From Palsa-360 sp963719875 (GTDB taxonomy: Bacteria > Acidobacteriota > Terriglobia > Acidiferrales > UBA7541), in NCBI GenBank assembly GCA_963719875.1, contig CAVRDJ010000002.1:434001-498000 (forward strand): DNA of 64,000 nucleotides. Direction: 5' to 3'. Positions 42,398 to 51,608 of the stretch are shown in pieces (within the stretch, counting starts at the first letter, position 1; each line of letters begins with the position of its first letter). The position numbers and the translations under genes are program-made. Below the pieces are notes generated by a model that was given only the letters and a program-made list of their open reading frames with translations, did not search any database and was not told the origin of the DNA.

Positions 42398-43075
42398 ATG
42401 CTGAAGACTTTCCTATCTTGGGCCGCGGGAACTGCGGCCATTTTGTTGTTGGGCGGCAAATTCCTGTGTCCAGTGCCTGCAGTAGCGGGACAAGGCAGAG
42501 ATGCGGCCTTACCCGCGGCGGCGGATTTGGTCCAAAATGGAACCCATTTCCTTGTGCGCCTCGATCAAGAGATGAATACGGGCAAAGACAAGGTCAACAA
42601 GAGGTTTGAGGTGAAAACAATCGAGCCCCTGGAGTTTTCTAATGGGTACGTGCTTCATCCGGGCGCAAAGATATATGGGCATGTCAGCCGGATCGAGCCT
42701 GGAGGTTTGACCGGGCGTGCTCGGCTGTGGCTGACCTTTGACGATATCGAGACTAGCCGCGGCACCCTCCCCATTGTTGCGGAAGTTTCAAGCGTTCCCG
42801 GTGAATACAGCGTCCGGCGCGGCGAGAGCAAAGAGGGCGAAATCGAGGCGCGCACCAGCAAAGGAACGCAGGTGCTCGAAGCCACAGCCGCTGGCGCGGC
42901 GCTGGGCACGGCGGCGGGAGCCGCCGCTCACAACGGCAAAGCAGCTGCCATGGGCGCCGCAGCGGGCGGAGTTGCCGGTTTTCTGGCGTCCTCTGGAATC
43001 GGCCAGGAAATTGATTTGCCGAAAGGGGCAAAGCTCGAACTGGTTCTCGACCGGCCCCTGTATCTGACTCAGTAA
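42398..43075 (+). CDS. Secreted VirB10/TrbI-like barrel-domain protein with glycine zipper
   Basis: 225 residues. Signal peptide, then VQNGTHFLVRLDQEMNTGKDKVNKRFEVKTIEPL..., a beta domain with VLHPGAKIYGHVSRIEPGG and RLWLTFDDIE. A glycine-zipper hairpin follows (AAGAALGTAAGAAAHNGKAAAMGAAAGGVAGFL, residues about 165-200), ending with LPKGAKLELVLDRPLYL. The order matches the core of VirB10/TrbI without the conjugation genes. Two relatives are at 49162 and 59051. Role unknown; an envelope protein. Confidence 0.65.
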   Translation: MLKTFLSWAAGTAAILLLGGKFLCPVPAVAGQGRDAALPAAADLVQNGTHFLVRLDQEMNTGKDKVNKRFEVKTIEPLEFSNGYVLHPGAKIYGHVSRIEPGGLTGRARLWLTFDDIETSRGTLPIVAEVSSVPGEYSVRRGESKEGEIEARTSKGTQVLEATAAGAALGTAAGAAAHNGKAAAMGAAAGGVAGFLASSGIGQEIDLPKGAKLELVLDRPLYLTQ

Positions 43076-43191
43076 CACGGGTTGAGGCAAAGAAGGGTTC
43101 GGCGTGCATCTCAGCTTGGCATGGGCGGGCGGTGCTGGTAGATTCGAGGGGAGGCGCCGCCCCTACGTCCCAGGGACTGCTTACAAACTGA

Positions 43192-44601
43192 ATGGCTGAA
43201 GCAACCCGATTTGAAACGACGAAACCTTCTCCGGATCGCGTCCTGATTGTCGAGGACGAAGAAAACGCTCGCCTGGGATACGAAGCGCTACTACGCCGAT
43301 GGGGATTTGAAGTGCTGGGCGTAAGCAGCGCGGAGGACGCCCTGGCAAAATTTTCCGAGTTTGCGCCCGCCGTGCTGATCGCCGACGTGGAACTGCCCGG
43401 AATGAACGGCCTGGATTTGCTGGCGCGGCTCAGCGATGAGTTGCAACACGTTCCAGCAATCATCATCACGGGCAAGGGCAGCGAAGAACGCATCGTAGCG
43501 GCCATCGAAGCCGGTGCGTTTTGGTACATCGAAAAGCCGCTCAAGGGCTCGGTTCTGCATGTGCTGCTGGACAGGGCGCTCGGCCGCGTGCGAGACCGCA
43601 AACAAGTTGCGGCGTTGACCAGGCAACTGCGCGAAACCGGGAAATTGGGCGATTTGGTGGGCCAATCCAAAATGATGCAAGAGGTCATGCATCTGGTCGA
43701 GCAGGTCTCGCCATCGTCCGCATCGGTGCTGATCACGGGCGAAACCGGGTCGGGCAAGGAAATTCTGGCGCGCACGATTCACCGGCTCTCGCCTCGCACC
43801 GACCGGCCATTCATTGCCATCAATTGTTCGGCGATCCCCGAATCCTTGATGGAAAGCGAAATTTTCGGCCACGAGCGCGGGGCTTTCACGGGCGCGGCGG
43901 AGCGGCGGCTCGGTTGTTTCGAGCTGGCCGACGGCGGCACGCTGCTGCTCGATGAAATCGGCGAGATGCCCGCGCCGACGCAGGCAAAATTGCTGCGCGT
44001 GCTCGAGGACCACAAAGTGCGCCGCCTCGGCAGCAAAGTGGAAACGCCCGTCGACGTGCGCGTGCTCGCCGCAACGAATAAGGAACCCGAGCAGGCTGTG
44101 TCGAAGGGGGAATTGCGGCAGGACCTCTATTTTCGCTTGAACGTGTTTCATATTCAGCTGCCGCCACTGCGCGATCACAAGGAAGATATCCCGCTTCTGG
44201 TGGAACACATTTTGCGCGAAATCAACGCCAAGCACGGGCGCCACGTTCGCGGCGTAAATCCCGACGTGCTCGATCTGTTTGCGAGTTACTCCTGGCCGGG
44301 CAATGTCCGCGAGCTTCGCAACGTGCTGGAACGCGCCGCCATTGTCTCCGACCGCGATCTGATTGGCCGGGCGAGTCTGCCAACGGATTTCGGCCACGCT
44401 CCGGCGGCAGCCGCATCCGATCTGGCCTCGCTGCGGTTCCCGCTGGGAACCACCGTGGAAGCGGCCGAACGCGAACTCATCGTGCAGACCCTCGCCTCTA
44501 CCAACAACAAAACACGGGCCGCCGAATTGCTGGGAATCAGCCTGAAAACCCTGCACAATAAGCTGAAAGAATATGAGGCTGCAAAGGCTCCCTCGAAATG
44601 A
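43192..44601 (+). CDS. NtrC-type sigma-54 response regulator
   Basis: 469 residues, ATG 43192. Receiver (VLIVEDEENARLGYEALLRRWGFEVLG, Asp in VLIADVELPGMNG, EKPL), AAA+ with Walker A TGETGSGKE, GAFTGA loop, Walker B LLLDEIGEM, and a Fis-like HTH (AELLGISLKTLHNKLKEY). The kinase gene follows 15 bp later and is surely its partner. No clear ribosome site upstream. Confidence 0.94.
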   Translation: MAEATRFETTKPSPDRVLIVEDEENARLGYEALLRRWGFEVLGVSSAEDALAKFSEFAPAVLIADVELPGMNGLDLLARLSDELQHVPAIIITGKGSEERIVAAIEAGAFWYIEKPLKGSVLHVLLDRALGRVRDRKQVAALTRQLRETGKLGDLVGQSKMMQEVMHLVEQVSPSSASVLITGETGSGKEILARTIHRLSPRTDRPFIAINCSAIPESLMESEIFGHERGAFTGAAERRLGCFELADGGTLLLDEIGEMPAPTQAKLLRVLEDHKVRRLGSKVETPVDVRVLAATNKEPEQAVSKGELRQDLYFRLNVFHIQLPPLRDHKEDIPLLVEHILREINAKHGRHVRGVNPDVLDLFASYSWPGNVRELRNVLERAAIVSDRDLIGRASLPTDFGHAPAAAASDLASLRFPLGTTVEAAERELIVQTLASTNNKTRAAELLGISLKTLHNKLKEYEAAKAPSK

Positions 44602-44616
44602 GGGGCGGGGCGACTC

Positions 44617-46533
44617 ATGCAACTCCGGCTGAAAACGAAAATTACGCTGACGACAGCGGCGCTGGTTCTCGCCGTCGTGGGCGTGAACTCCACGCTCTAC
44701 GTCATCAATCTCACGCGGCAAGTCATCCGGCAAGCGAACGATCGCGCTCAACTGGTCTCCCGGCAAATCTTTTTTGAGGCGCAAAACGCTCTGGCGGACG
44801 CTGCCAAATCTGGAGCGTCGCCCGCGTCGGACACCGCGGAGGATTTGCGCGCCTACGTCCAGCAAGCGTTCGACGATAGCGCGCCTCTGTCCTCCTCCAT
44901 CGACGCCGAAGTGGGGTACTCCCCGCTGATTTACGAAGTTTCCGTTACCGACATCAGCGGGACAGTTTTGGTCTCCAGCGACAAGTCCCTGCCTGGGAAA
45001 AGCACGCCCGTCAGGGCTAACCTGGCGCAACTTGTTTCCAGCGGGTTTATGGAACAGCTTCTGGTGCTCTATGGCCCGCCGCGCACCTACGAAGTGGACT
45101 ATGCATTCCAAATCGGGCCCCCGGGCAACCAGAATCCTTTTGGAATCATTCGTGTCGCGGTGCAGACCGGATTGCTGCGCGCCAATATCACTCCCGCGTT
45201 GCGGTCTGCGGCACTGCTCGCTCTGGCCTCGGTGGGAATTTCCGTTTTGCTCGCGGGGATCGTGAGCAGCATTTCCCTGGCGCCGCTGCAAAGGATCACG
45301 GCCCAATTGGACCGCATTTCAAAAGGAGAATTCGACCAGAAGCCGCTCGAGCGCGGAGACGAATTCGGCCAGGTCAGCACGAAGATCAGCCAGATTGGAA
45401 TGCAACTCCGCGGCGTCCGGGAAATTTTCAGCAATTTGCGCGAAAACATCGACCAGGTTCTCGGCGGGCTCGACGACGGCTTGCTGTTGTTTTCTGTTGA
45501 CGGCCGGGCGGTCATGGTGAGTCCTGCCGTCGAGCGGTTTCTTTCCATGCCGGCGGACCAGCTTCTTGGGCGCCGAGCGGAAGATATTTTTCCGCCCGAT
45601 CATGATGTCCGGGGAGCGGTCAAGCTGCAGAATGGCGAACTCGAACCAGTCGCTTCCGCCGAGGTGGTGTTGTCCGGGATCAATGGTCCGGCGCGGCGTG
45701 TCGGAGTGAGCGTCGAGATCATCGGCGAAGGCGCCGCGCGAATGGGCACCCTCGTAAAATTCAAGGACCTGGAGTCGCGAGAGCGTATCGGCACGCAGCT
45801 GCAGGTTTCCGAGCGCCTCGCCAATCTCGGACGAATCACCGCGGGCGTGGCCCACGAAGTGAAAAATCCGCTAAACTCGATGCGCATCTGGCTGGAAAAT
45901 CTGAAAGCCAGCCTGCCCGATGTCGACGGGCTGCCGCTCCAGGCGGTTCGCGTTTTGGACAACGAAATCGACCGGCTGGACAGTGTCGTGAAACGCTTCC
46001 TCGATTTCACGCGTCCACCGGAGATGCATCAGGAAGAGTCCAACCTCAAGGAAATTCTGGAGGAGATCGTGAACGTCGAGCGGCCCGAGTTCGACAAGGC
46101 AAATATCAACCTCGATGTCCGCTTGGCCGCCGACGTGCCGAACGTCCTGGTAGATAAACCACTTTTGAAGCAAGCTCTGCTTAACTTATTGGTGAATGCC
46201 CTGGAAGCCACGCCTGGAGGCGGCCAGCTTTTTGTTTCGCTTCGCCAGCGTGGAGACCTGGCCGAGATCGAAATTCGGGACACGGGGCGCGGAATTGCTC
46301 CAGAACACCGGCAACGAATTTTCCAGCTTTTCTTTACCACGCGGCCGGGAGGAAGCGGGATCGGGCTAGCGAGCACCTTTAGAACTATACAATTACACAA
46401 TGGTTCAATAGAATTCGAGTCGGAGGTTGGACGCGGCACGTCGTTTCGGATCGGCTTGCCGCTGGCTCGCCAAGTGGAGTCCGCGCTGGTCCGCCCCCGG
46501 GACCCCGGCGCGGCCGTGGCGAGGAGTATCTGA
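44617..46533 (+). CDS. Membrane sensor histidine kinase
   Basis: 638 residues, ATG 44617 with GGGGCGGGG upstream. N-terminal helix (ITLTTAALVLAVVGVNSTLYV), extracytoplasmic sensor (about 35-185), second helix (LLALASVGISVLLAGIVSSI), HAMP (LAPLQRITAQLDRISKGEFDQ) and a PAS-like domain (about 285-390). Then come HisKA with GRITAGVAHEVKNPLNSMRIWLEN and HATPase with NLLVNALEATPGG, DTGRGI, FFTTRPGGSGIGL. It partners the regulator just upstream. The stop and the next start share one base. Confidence 0.93.
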   Translation: MQLRLKTKITLTTAALVLAVVGVNSTLYVINLTRQVIRQANDRAQLVSRQIFFEAQNALADAAKSGASPASDTAEDLRAYVQQAFDDSAPLSSSIDAEVGYSPLIYEVSVTDISGTVLVSSDKSLPGKSTPVRANLAQLVSSGFMEQLLVLYGPPRTYEVDYAFQIGPPGNQNPFGIIRVAVQTGLLRANITPALRSAALLALASVGISVLLAGIVSSISLAPLQRITAQLDRISKGEFDQKPLERGDEFGQVSTKISQIGMQLRGVREIFSNLRENIDQVLGGLDDGLLLFSVDGRAVMVSPAVERFLSMPADQLLGRRAEDIFPPDHDVRGAVKLQNGELEPVASAEVVLSGINGPARRVGVSVEIIGEGAARMGTLVKFKDLESRERIGTQLQVSERLANLGRITAGVAHEVKNPLNSMRIWLENLKASLPDVDGLPLQAVRVLDNEIDRLDSVVKRFLDFTRPPEMHQEESNLKEILEEIVNVERPEFDKANINLDVRLAADVPNVLVDKPLLKQALLNLLVNALEATPGGGQLFVSLRQRGDLAEIEIRDTGRGIAPEHRQRIFQLFFTTRPGGSGIGLASTFRTIQLHNGSIEFESEVGRGTSFRIGLPLARQVESALVRPRDPGAAVARSI

Positions 46534-47084
46534 TGCGCAAAACCCAACTTCTCGCGCTGCTCTGTGCCCTCTCCGCCGGCCTGGCGGGATGCGCGAGTAA
46601 GCATATCGTGCGGGCTGCGCCGCCATCGGTGAGCACGCCCCCGGTGGATGAGACTGCGCCCATGCCGCAGCCGGAAACGCCGCCGCCGGTAAATACCACA
46701 GAAGAACCCGCGCCGGAAGTGCCGTCTCCCGCGCCGCCGCCTGTGCCGGCCAAGCGCCCCGCCGCGCCTCGGCGCCCGGCGCCAACGGAAACGGCCGACC
46801 CCACACCAGCCAAGCCGGCGGCGCCGCAGATTTCGCCGCAACTCTCCCCCAGGGACCTGGCAGCGACGAAGAAAAACACGACCACGAACATTACAACTGC
46901 AGAACAGAATCTGCAGCTTGCGAATGGAAGGGAGCTCAGCGCGGCGCAAAAAGATCTGACGGAGAAAATTAAAGGATTCCTCAACCAGTCTCATGAAGCC
47001 ATCATGGCCGACGATTGGGTTCGCGCGCAGAACCTCGCCGAAAAGGCGCGCGTGCTTTCCGCGGAACTCGTGAAATCGTTCTAA
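46533..47084 (+). CDS. Proline-rich lipoprotein
   Basis: 183 residues. Lipoprotein signal (LLALLCALSAGLAGC) with a lipobox Leu-Ala-Gly-Cys. Then a long Pro/Ala/Thr-rich stretch (30-110) that would span the periplasm, and a helical C-terminus (LTEKIKGFLNQSHEAIMADDWVRAQNLAEKARVLSAELV). Coupled to the kinase gene, it may be a sensor accessory or an output of this operon. No family recognised. Confidence 0.75.
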   Translation: MRKTQLLALLCALSAGLAGCASKHIVRAAPPSVSTPPVDETAPMPQPETPPPVNTTEEPAPEVPSPAPPPVPAKRPAAPRRPAPTETADPTPAKPAAPQISPQLSPRDLAATKKNTTTNITTAEQNLQLANGRELSAAQKDLTEKIKGFLNQSHEAIMADDWVRAQNLAEKARVLSAELVKSF

Positions 47085-47096
47085 CGCAGAGCTAGC

Positions 47097-47356
47097 ATGG
47101 CGCAGGCTTCAGACTGTGGGTTTTAGACCATGCAAGAACGAACCCCCGCAGGCTGAACAGGCTGCGGAAAAAGTAGTTTATTTTGTCATTCCGAGCGAAG
47201 CGAGGAATCTCTTCGATTTAACTCCATGAAAAAAAGAGAGATTCCTCGCTTCGCTCGGAATGACAAAAGGAGTGGGGGCCTTTTTCCGCAGCCTCTTCAG
47301 ACTGTGGGTTTTAGACCATGCAAGAATGAACCCCCGCAGGCTGAAGCCTGCGCTAC
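47097..47356. repeat. Family A repeat split by a family C repeat
   Basis: Outer ends TGGCGCAGGCTTCAG and CTGAAGCCTGCGC belong to family A. A 50 bp stretch (47108-47157) is repeated at 47296-47345 with a single difference. Family C copy 2 (47159-47294) lies between. The layout is a composite of two repeat families with a duplicated segment around the inner one. Confidence 0.8.
47159..47294. repeat. Palindromic repeat, family C copy 2
   Basis: The outer arms AGGCTGCGGAAAAAG and CTTTTTCCGCAGCCT pair, with the inner arms GTCATTCCGAGCGAAGCGAG and CTCGCTTCGCTCGGAATGAC also perfectly paired. Longer than copy 1 at 19062, whose inner arm is cut short. Confidence 0.8.
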
Positions 47357-47400
47357 TTTGGAAATCCGCCGTTCATCCGTATTGCTGATAAGATATTGGC

Positions 47401-48549
47401 GTGAAAACGTATGATGTCGTGATTGTCGGCGGTGGCATCATCGGCGGGTCGATTGCGTTTGAACTGGCGCAACGGAATCTGCGCGTTGCTGTGCTGGACC
47501 GCCAGGAACTCATGCGCGAAGCCTCCTGGGCAGCTGCGGGAATGTTGTCACCCGCTCCGGATTGCCTGGCGGCGATTCCTCTCGTTCCACTGGGGCGCGC
47601 CAGCCTAGCGCTTTATCCGAAATTTGTCGACGCCGTGGAAAGCGCATCCGGCATGCGCACGGGCTATCGCACGGGTGGCGCCCTCGAAGTCGTTTGTCAT
47701 GGCGACGCGCAGCGTGAATTGAGCACGCTGGTCGCGCTGCACCACGGACTTGGTCTTGCCTGCGAACCGCTGCCGCTGGACGATGCCAGGAAAATGGAAC
47801 CTGCGCTTGGACGGGAGGCTCGCGCGGCGGCGCTGCTTCCCGACGAATGTTCGGTTGAGCCGCGCGCGCTAGCGCCCGCGGTGCTCGCCGCCGCGGGCTC
47901 GGCCGGCGCAACGCTGTGCCCTGGCGTCGAAGTGATTTCGCTGGCGCTCGATGGGAAGAAGTGCGGAGGAGTGAAAATTTCAAGTGGCGAAATTTTTCAC
48001 TCCGCAACGGTGGTGCTGGCCGCGGGCAGCTGGTCATCACAAATTCCCGATGCCGCGCCTTACGCGCCCACAATACCCGTGCGAGGCCAGATGGCCGCCC
48101 TGCGCCATTCCGGAACGCCCCTTCGACATGTGCTGCGCTCCGAGCGCGGTTACCTTGTCCCCCGGGGCATGAAGAGCCCGCAGACGGTGGTCGTGGGCAG
48201 CACGATCGAGAACGCAGGCTATGAAAAACGCGTCACTTCAGGCGGAATCGAAAAAATCCTTGCAGCTGCAAATGAACTTGTGCCCGAACTGGCGAAGGCG
48301 GAAATCATCGAGACCTGGTGTGGCTTGCGCCCGGGCACGCCCGATCAACTGCCCATCCTGGGGCCCGTGGATATCGATGGCTTGGTGTTCGCGACGGGCC
48401 ACTACCGCAACGGAATTCTGCTCGCTCCCATCACGGCAAAGCTCGTCGGCGAGTGGATCACCGACCACAAGACAAGCATTGACTGGGAAATGTTCAGCCC
48501 TCTTCGTTTTCTGCGAGCAAACGTGGACCGCTCCGCCACGGCATCGTAG
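47401..48549 (+). CDS. thiO: Glycine oxidase ThiO-like FAD-dependent oxidoreductase
   Basis: 382 residues from GTG 47401. Rossmann FAD motif VVIVGGGIIGGSIAFELA (residues 6-23), SWAAAGMLSP, the FAD-linked DAO fold with PVRGQMAALRH and a GYLVPRG strand, and C-terminal WCGLRPGTPDQLPILGPVDIDGLVFATGHYRNGILLAPITA, typical of ThiO. It oxidises glycine to the imine used in thiamine thiazole synthesis. No other thi gene is near. No ribosome site precedes the GTG. Confidence 0.88.
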   Translation: MKTYDVVIVGGGIIGGSIAFELAQRNLRVAVLDRQELMREASWAAAGMLSPAPDCLAAIPLVPLGRASLALYPKFVDAVESASGMRTGYRTGGALEVVCHGDAQRELSTLVALHHGLGLACEPLPLDDARKMEPALGREARAAALLPDECSVEPRALAPAVLAAAGSAGATLCPGVEVISLALDGKKCGGVKISSGEIFHSATVVLAAGSWSSQIPDAAPYAPTIPVRGQMAALRHSGTPLRHVLRSERGYLVPRGMKSPQTVVVGSTIENAGYEKRVTSGGIEKILAAANELVPELAKAEIIETWCGLRPGTPDQLPILGPVDIDGLVFATGHYRNGILLAPITAKLVGEWITDHKTSIDWEMFSPLRFLRANVDRSATAS

Positions 48550-48660
48550 CCGCTATAACCTCGCGCAAACGAACGCATCTATATGGTTAGAAGGAGCAGC
48601 AAATTCCGAGTGTCGCGGTTTGTTTCACGAATCGCGCAAACGGGAAGTGGAGGCCGTTCC

Positions 48661-49134
48661 ATGCAACCACGGTTCGATTACAGAAAATATGCCCCGGAAG
48701 CGCTGAAAGCCATGTTGGGACTGGAAGAATATATATCGAAAAGTGGTTTGGATCGCAGGTTGATTCACCTGATCAAGATGCGGGCCTCGCAAATCAACGG
48801 CTGCGCATTTTGCATCGACATGCATTCGATCGATGCGCGAGCCCTGGGAGAAACGGAACAGCGTTTATACGCGCTCGATGCCTGGCGCGAGGCGCCGTTT
48901 TTCAGCGACCGCGAGCGAGCCGCGCTCGAATGGACGGAGGCGATCACGAGAGTCTCCGAGACTCACGTGCCGGATGCTGTATACGAGGAAGTAAAGAAGT
49001 ATTTCAACGAGAAGGAAATCATGGACCTGACGATCGTCGCCACCACCATCAACATGTGGAACCGGATCGCGATTTCGACGAGAGCCGCGCCGGGGCGATA
49101 TCATCCGCCAAAGTCATCGGCAGCTTCTTCGTAA
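48661..49134 (+). CDS. Carboxymuconolactone decarboxylase/AhpD-like protein
   Basis: 157 residues from ATG 48661, with GGAGG 8 nt upstream; the frame runs back to 48583. The AhpD/CMD core shows RASQINGCAFCIDMH, with Cys48 and Cys51 (CxxC) and His55, then a C-terminal TIVATTINMWNRIA helix. By family it is a peroxidase or alkylhydroperoxidase-type thiol protein rather than a decarboxylase, since the CxxC is intact. Confidence 0.88.
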   Translation: MQPRFDYRKYAPEALKAMLGLEEYISKSGLDRRLIHLIKMRASQINGCAFCIDMHSIDARALGETEQRLYALDAWREAPFFSDRERAALEWTEAITRVSETHVPDAVYEEVKKYFNEKEIMDLTIVATTINMWNRIAISTRAAPGRYHPPKSSAASS

Positions 49135-49161
49135 TCTTGCTCGAAGCTGGAAACGCGCCGG

Positions 49162-49977
49162 CTAAATGGGTGACCGGCTGCGCGTAGCTTCGCGGCTGGG
49201 CGGGCCTGGAAGCGCTGAAGCACGCCCCGGGTCGGTGAAATTGGCGCGGCTGGCATCGAGATAAATTGTGCGATCGAGGACCACGTCCACGGTCGTGCCG
49301 CGCGGCAGTTCAAGTTCCGGGCCGCGTGTGAGGAGCACGGCAGCGAGTCCGACCGCCGCGCCGGCGCCCGCTCCTATCCCCGCGCCCTTGGCGCTTTGTC
49401 CCGCAATGGCTCCGATGGCTGCGCCAATTCCAGTCGATTTCGCCACGGTGGCGACGTCATCTCCCTTGTCTGTATCGCCGTGAATTTTCCCCTCGCTGTC
49501 GGTCGCCTCATTGCCACCCGTTCCCGCATTGGTGGGGATAGCGTTGAAGTCGACGGCGTAACCGTTCGGGAGAATCATCGAATCCAGACGCAGGCGAATT
49601 TCGCCCGTACCTTTTACCTTGCCGGGGCGCCTGGCTTCAAGGATCTCGCCTTGCACGTAGGATCCGGCAGGAATGAGGATTCGGTTTTCGATCACAACAG
49701 GAAAAAGGGTTTCGAGATAGACCGGGTCGCCCGGCTTGGCATTTCGTGTGGTCACCGCGTTGTGCAGGATCAATGGTAAGCGCGTGCCCGAAGGGACCAC
49801 GTATCTTTCGGGCGTGGCCTTCGGAGAGGGTTCTGAAACCGGGGATGCCGGCGCCGCTTGTGATGGCGGAGTTTGCTCCGAGGGGCCTTGCGCCGGTCCC
49901 GCCGGCATCTGCGCGGCAAGCCCAGGCTTGCCTGTCCATAAGGTAAACAATAAAAGAACCGGCAAGCTGATTTTCAT
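49162..49977 (-). CDS. Secreted VirB10/TrbI-like protein with glycine zipper, second copy
   Basis: 271 residues from ATG 49977, with GGAG upstream. Signal peptide (LLLFTLWTGKPGLAAQ), Pro/Ala/Gly-rich linker, then VPSGTRLPLILHNAVTTRNAKPGDPVYLETLFPVVIENRILIPAGSYVQGEI. The beta domain with LDSMILPNG, a glycine zipper (GIGAAIGAIAGQSAKGAGIGAGAGAAVGLAAVLL) and LPRGTTVDVVLDRTIYLD match the gene at 42398 domain for domain. Confidence 0.65.
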   Translation of the reverse strand: MKISLPVLLLFTLWTGKPGLAAQMPAGPAQGPSEQTPPSQAAPASPVSEPSPKATPERYVVPSGTRLPLILHNAVTTRNAKPGDPVYLETLFPVVIENRILIPAGSYVQGEILEARRPGKVKGTGEIRLRLDSMILPNGYAVDFNAIPTNAGTGGNEATDSEGKIHGDTDKGDDVATVAKSTGIGAAIGAIAGQSAKGAGIGAGAGAAVGLAAVLLTRGPELELPRGTTVDVVLDRTIYLDASRANFTDPGRASALPGPPSREATRSRSPI

Positions 49978-50160
49978 GTGATTTCTCCGTCGCCAGCTTC
50001 GATGCGAATTCTCCACCCGGGGATGCCGCAATTATACGCCCCCCGCCTCGTTATGTTGTTCCGATATGCATTGTGATTTCCAATAGTGGCGCGGGCATCT
50101 TGCTCTTCCCGACTCAGGAGGGGCTGGCGATTTTGTGTGGCCCAACGCGAGATCAAAATC

Positions 50161-50177
50161 GCCGGCGGGACGCCGGC
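50161..50177. repeat. Short GC hairpin
   Basis: GCCGGCG-GGA-CGCCGGC, a perfect 7 bp stem followed by GCTAC. It is in the 350 bp spacer 49978-50329, which otherwise shows no gene. Confidence 0.5.
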
Positions 50178-50329
50178 GCTACTGACGCAAGGCTTTTCTT
50201 GACATGTGGTGGCGGGTAACTTACTGTCGTGCGCAACGATTTAAAGTACGATCTATGAATAGAAAACGGATTCTGTCCGGGATGGATGGCAGAGATTCCA
50301 CCAACTCGGCCGACACAAGGAGCACTTTA

Positions 50330-51139
50330 ATGAAAAAACTGATTCTGATTCTGGGTCTCGCGATGTTAATTCCCGCCCGCGCTTCCTGGGCGCAGGTTGC
50401 CGCCCCGAATGACACCGGCGTATCCATGGGCCACGTGCATTTTGTGGTACAGGACTTGGATGCAGGCAAGCAGTTCTGGACGGCTATGGGGGGAGTACCC
50501 GGCAAGCTGGGCGCGAATGATGTATACAAGTTCCCGGGCGTCCTGATCCTTTTGCGGAAGGGCGATGCGACGGCCGCCAGTGTGGGATCGGTTGTGGGTC
50601 ACATCGGATTTCATGTGCCCGACACCACCGCGGCGCTGGCCCGGTGGAAAGCGGCCGGACTGAATACGGAAGTCGGCCAGAATCCCGGCCAGGGCTTTGT
50701 GTGGACGCCGGACAAACTGACGCGTGTCGAAATTTTGGAAGATAAGTCGCAAACTGTTCCGATCGCGTTTCACCACGTGCATTTCTATATCGCGGACACC
50801 GCCGGCGCTTCCAATGTGCTGGAGATGCAATCCTGGTACGCCAAGATGTTCGGCGCCAAGCCAGGGAAACGCGGCCAGTTCGACGCCGCGGACCTGCCTG
50901 GCGTGAACCTGACGTTTACCAAATCCGACACGGCAACCGTGCCGACCAAGGGACGCATGCTGGATCACATCGGATTCGAGATCGTGGGTCTCGAGGCCTT
51001 TTGCAAGAAGGCTGAGGCCAGCGGACAAAAGTTCGACATGCCCTACACCAAGAGGCCCGACCTGGGCATTGCATTGGCGTTTATTACCGATCCGTGGGGG
51101 ACGTATATCGAGCTGAACGAAGGCTTGAACAAGATGTAA
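50330..51139 (+). CDS. Secreted VOC (glyoxalase-fold) double-domain protein
   Basis: 269 residues from ATG 50330, AAGGAG 8 nt upstream. Signal peptide (ILGLAMLIPARASWAQ). Two VOC domains: residues 34-135 (MGHVHFVVQDLDAGKQFW, GHIGFHVPD, RVEILED) and 145-265 (HHVHFYIADT, LDHIGFEIVGL, DPWGTYIELNEG). His and Glu metal ligands are seen at the expected strands. Exported members are common in this phylum; the substrate is unknown. Confidence 0.85.
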   Translation: MKKLILILGLAMLIPARASWAQVAAPNDTGVSMGHVHFVVQDLDAGKQFWTAMGGVPGKLGANDVYKFPGVLILLRKGDATAASVGSVVGHIGFHVPDTTAALARWKAAGLNTEVGQNPGQGFVWTPDKLTRVEILEDKSQTVPIAFHHVHFYIADTAGASNVLEMQSWYAKMFGAKPGKRGQFDAADLPGVNLTFTKSDTATVPTKGRMLDHIGFEIVGLEAFCKKAEASGQKFDMPYTKRPDLGIALAFITDPWGTYIELNEGLNKM

Positions 51140-51142
51140 TCG

Positions 51143-51226
51143 TAGCGCGGGCTTCAGCCTGCGGGGGTTGGCCATAGCACGATCGCGCTTGCTGAAACCA
51201 AAACCCACAGGCTGAAGCCCGCGCTA
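51143..51226. repeat. Palindromic repeat, family A copy 3
   Basis: TAGCGCGGGCTTCAGCCTG and CAGGCTGAAGCCCGCGCTA pair perfectly except where the left copy reads GCGGGGG and the right CCCAC. The spacer is about 30 bp. It lies just after the VOC gene stop, where it could act as a transcript end. Confidence 0.8.
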
Positions 51227-51288
51227 CTTTTCCCCCATTTGACGCGATGCACCAGCCAACTTAAACTTGCATTTTACAAGGAGCCACG

Positions 51289-51489
51289 ATGGCGAAGCTG
51301 GCGCTGGTTTACGGAATGCGGCTGTTCCCTGCGGAGGATTTGGGGGAGGTCGGTGACGCGTCCATTACGCTGAAGGATGGGCGCACGTCGCGCGTGACGA
51401 TGCACTTGATAGAAGGAAGCAAGGAGCAGATCGAGGGAACTCTCCGGCAATCGCTCGAAGCGTTTTTCGAGATGTATCCGGAGATTTGA
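51289..51489 (+). CDS. Small hypothetical protein (66 aa)
   Basis: ATG 51289 with AAGGAG about 7 nt upstream. The product (LALVYGMRLFPAEDLGEVGDASITLKDGRTSRVTMHLIEGSKEQIEGTL type) is alpha/beta with a helical end. No family recognised, but the ribosome site and flanking repeats outside it support a real gene. Confidence 0.6.
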   Translation: MAKLALVYGMRLFPAEDLGEVGDASITLKDGRTSRVTMHLIEGSKEQIEGTLRQSLEAFFEMYPEI

Positions 51490-51490
51490 A

Positions 51491-51608
51491 GTAGGACGGG
51501 CTTCAGCCTGTCTGGGTTTGCTTTCTGTTTTCTTAAAGACAGGCTACCGGCAATCTGGATACCCTTCTCGAAATAATTCAAGAGCAGACAGGCTGAAGCC
51601 CGTCCTAC
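51491..51608. repeat. Palindromic repeat, family A copy 4
   Basis: GTAGGACGGGCTTCAGCCTG and CAGGCTGAAGCCCGTCCTAC, a perfect 20 bp inverted repeat with a spacer of about 78 bp that has another AGACAGGCT stretch inside. Its right arm covers the stop codon of the zinc-ribbon gene on the minus strand. Confidence 0.85.

Noticed and set aside
43076..43191. Sigma-54 promoter before the regulator gene at 43192
   Set aside because: TTGGCAT occurs, but no GC pair lies at the required distance for a -12 element.
43291..45306. 671-codon open frame on the minus strand
   Set aside because: Antisense to the NtrC-type regulator and kinase genes; no recognisable domain.
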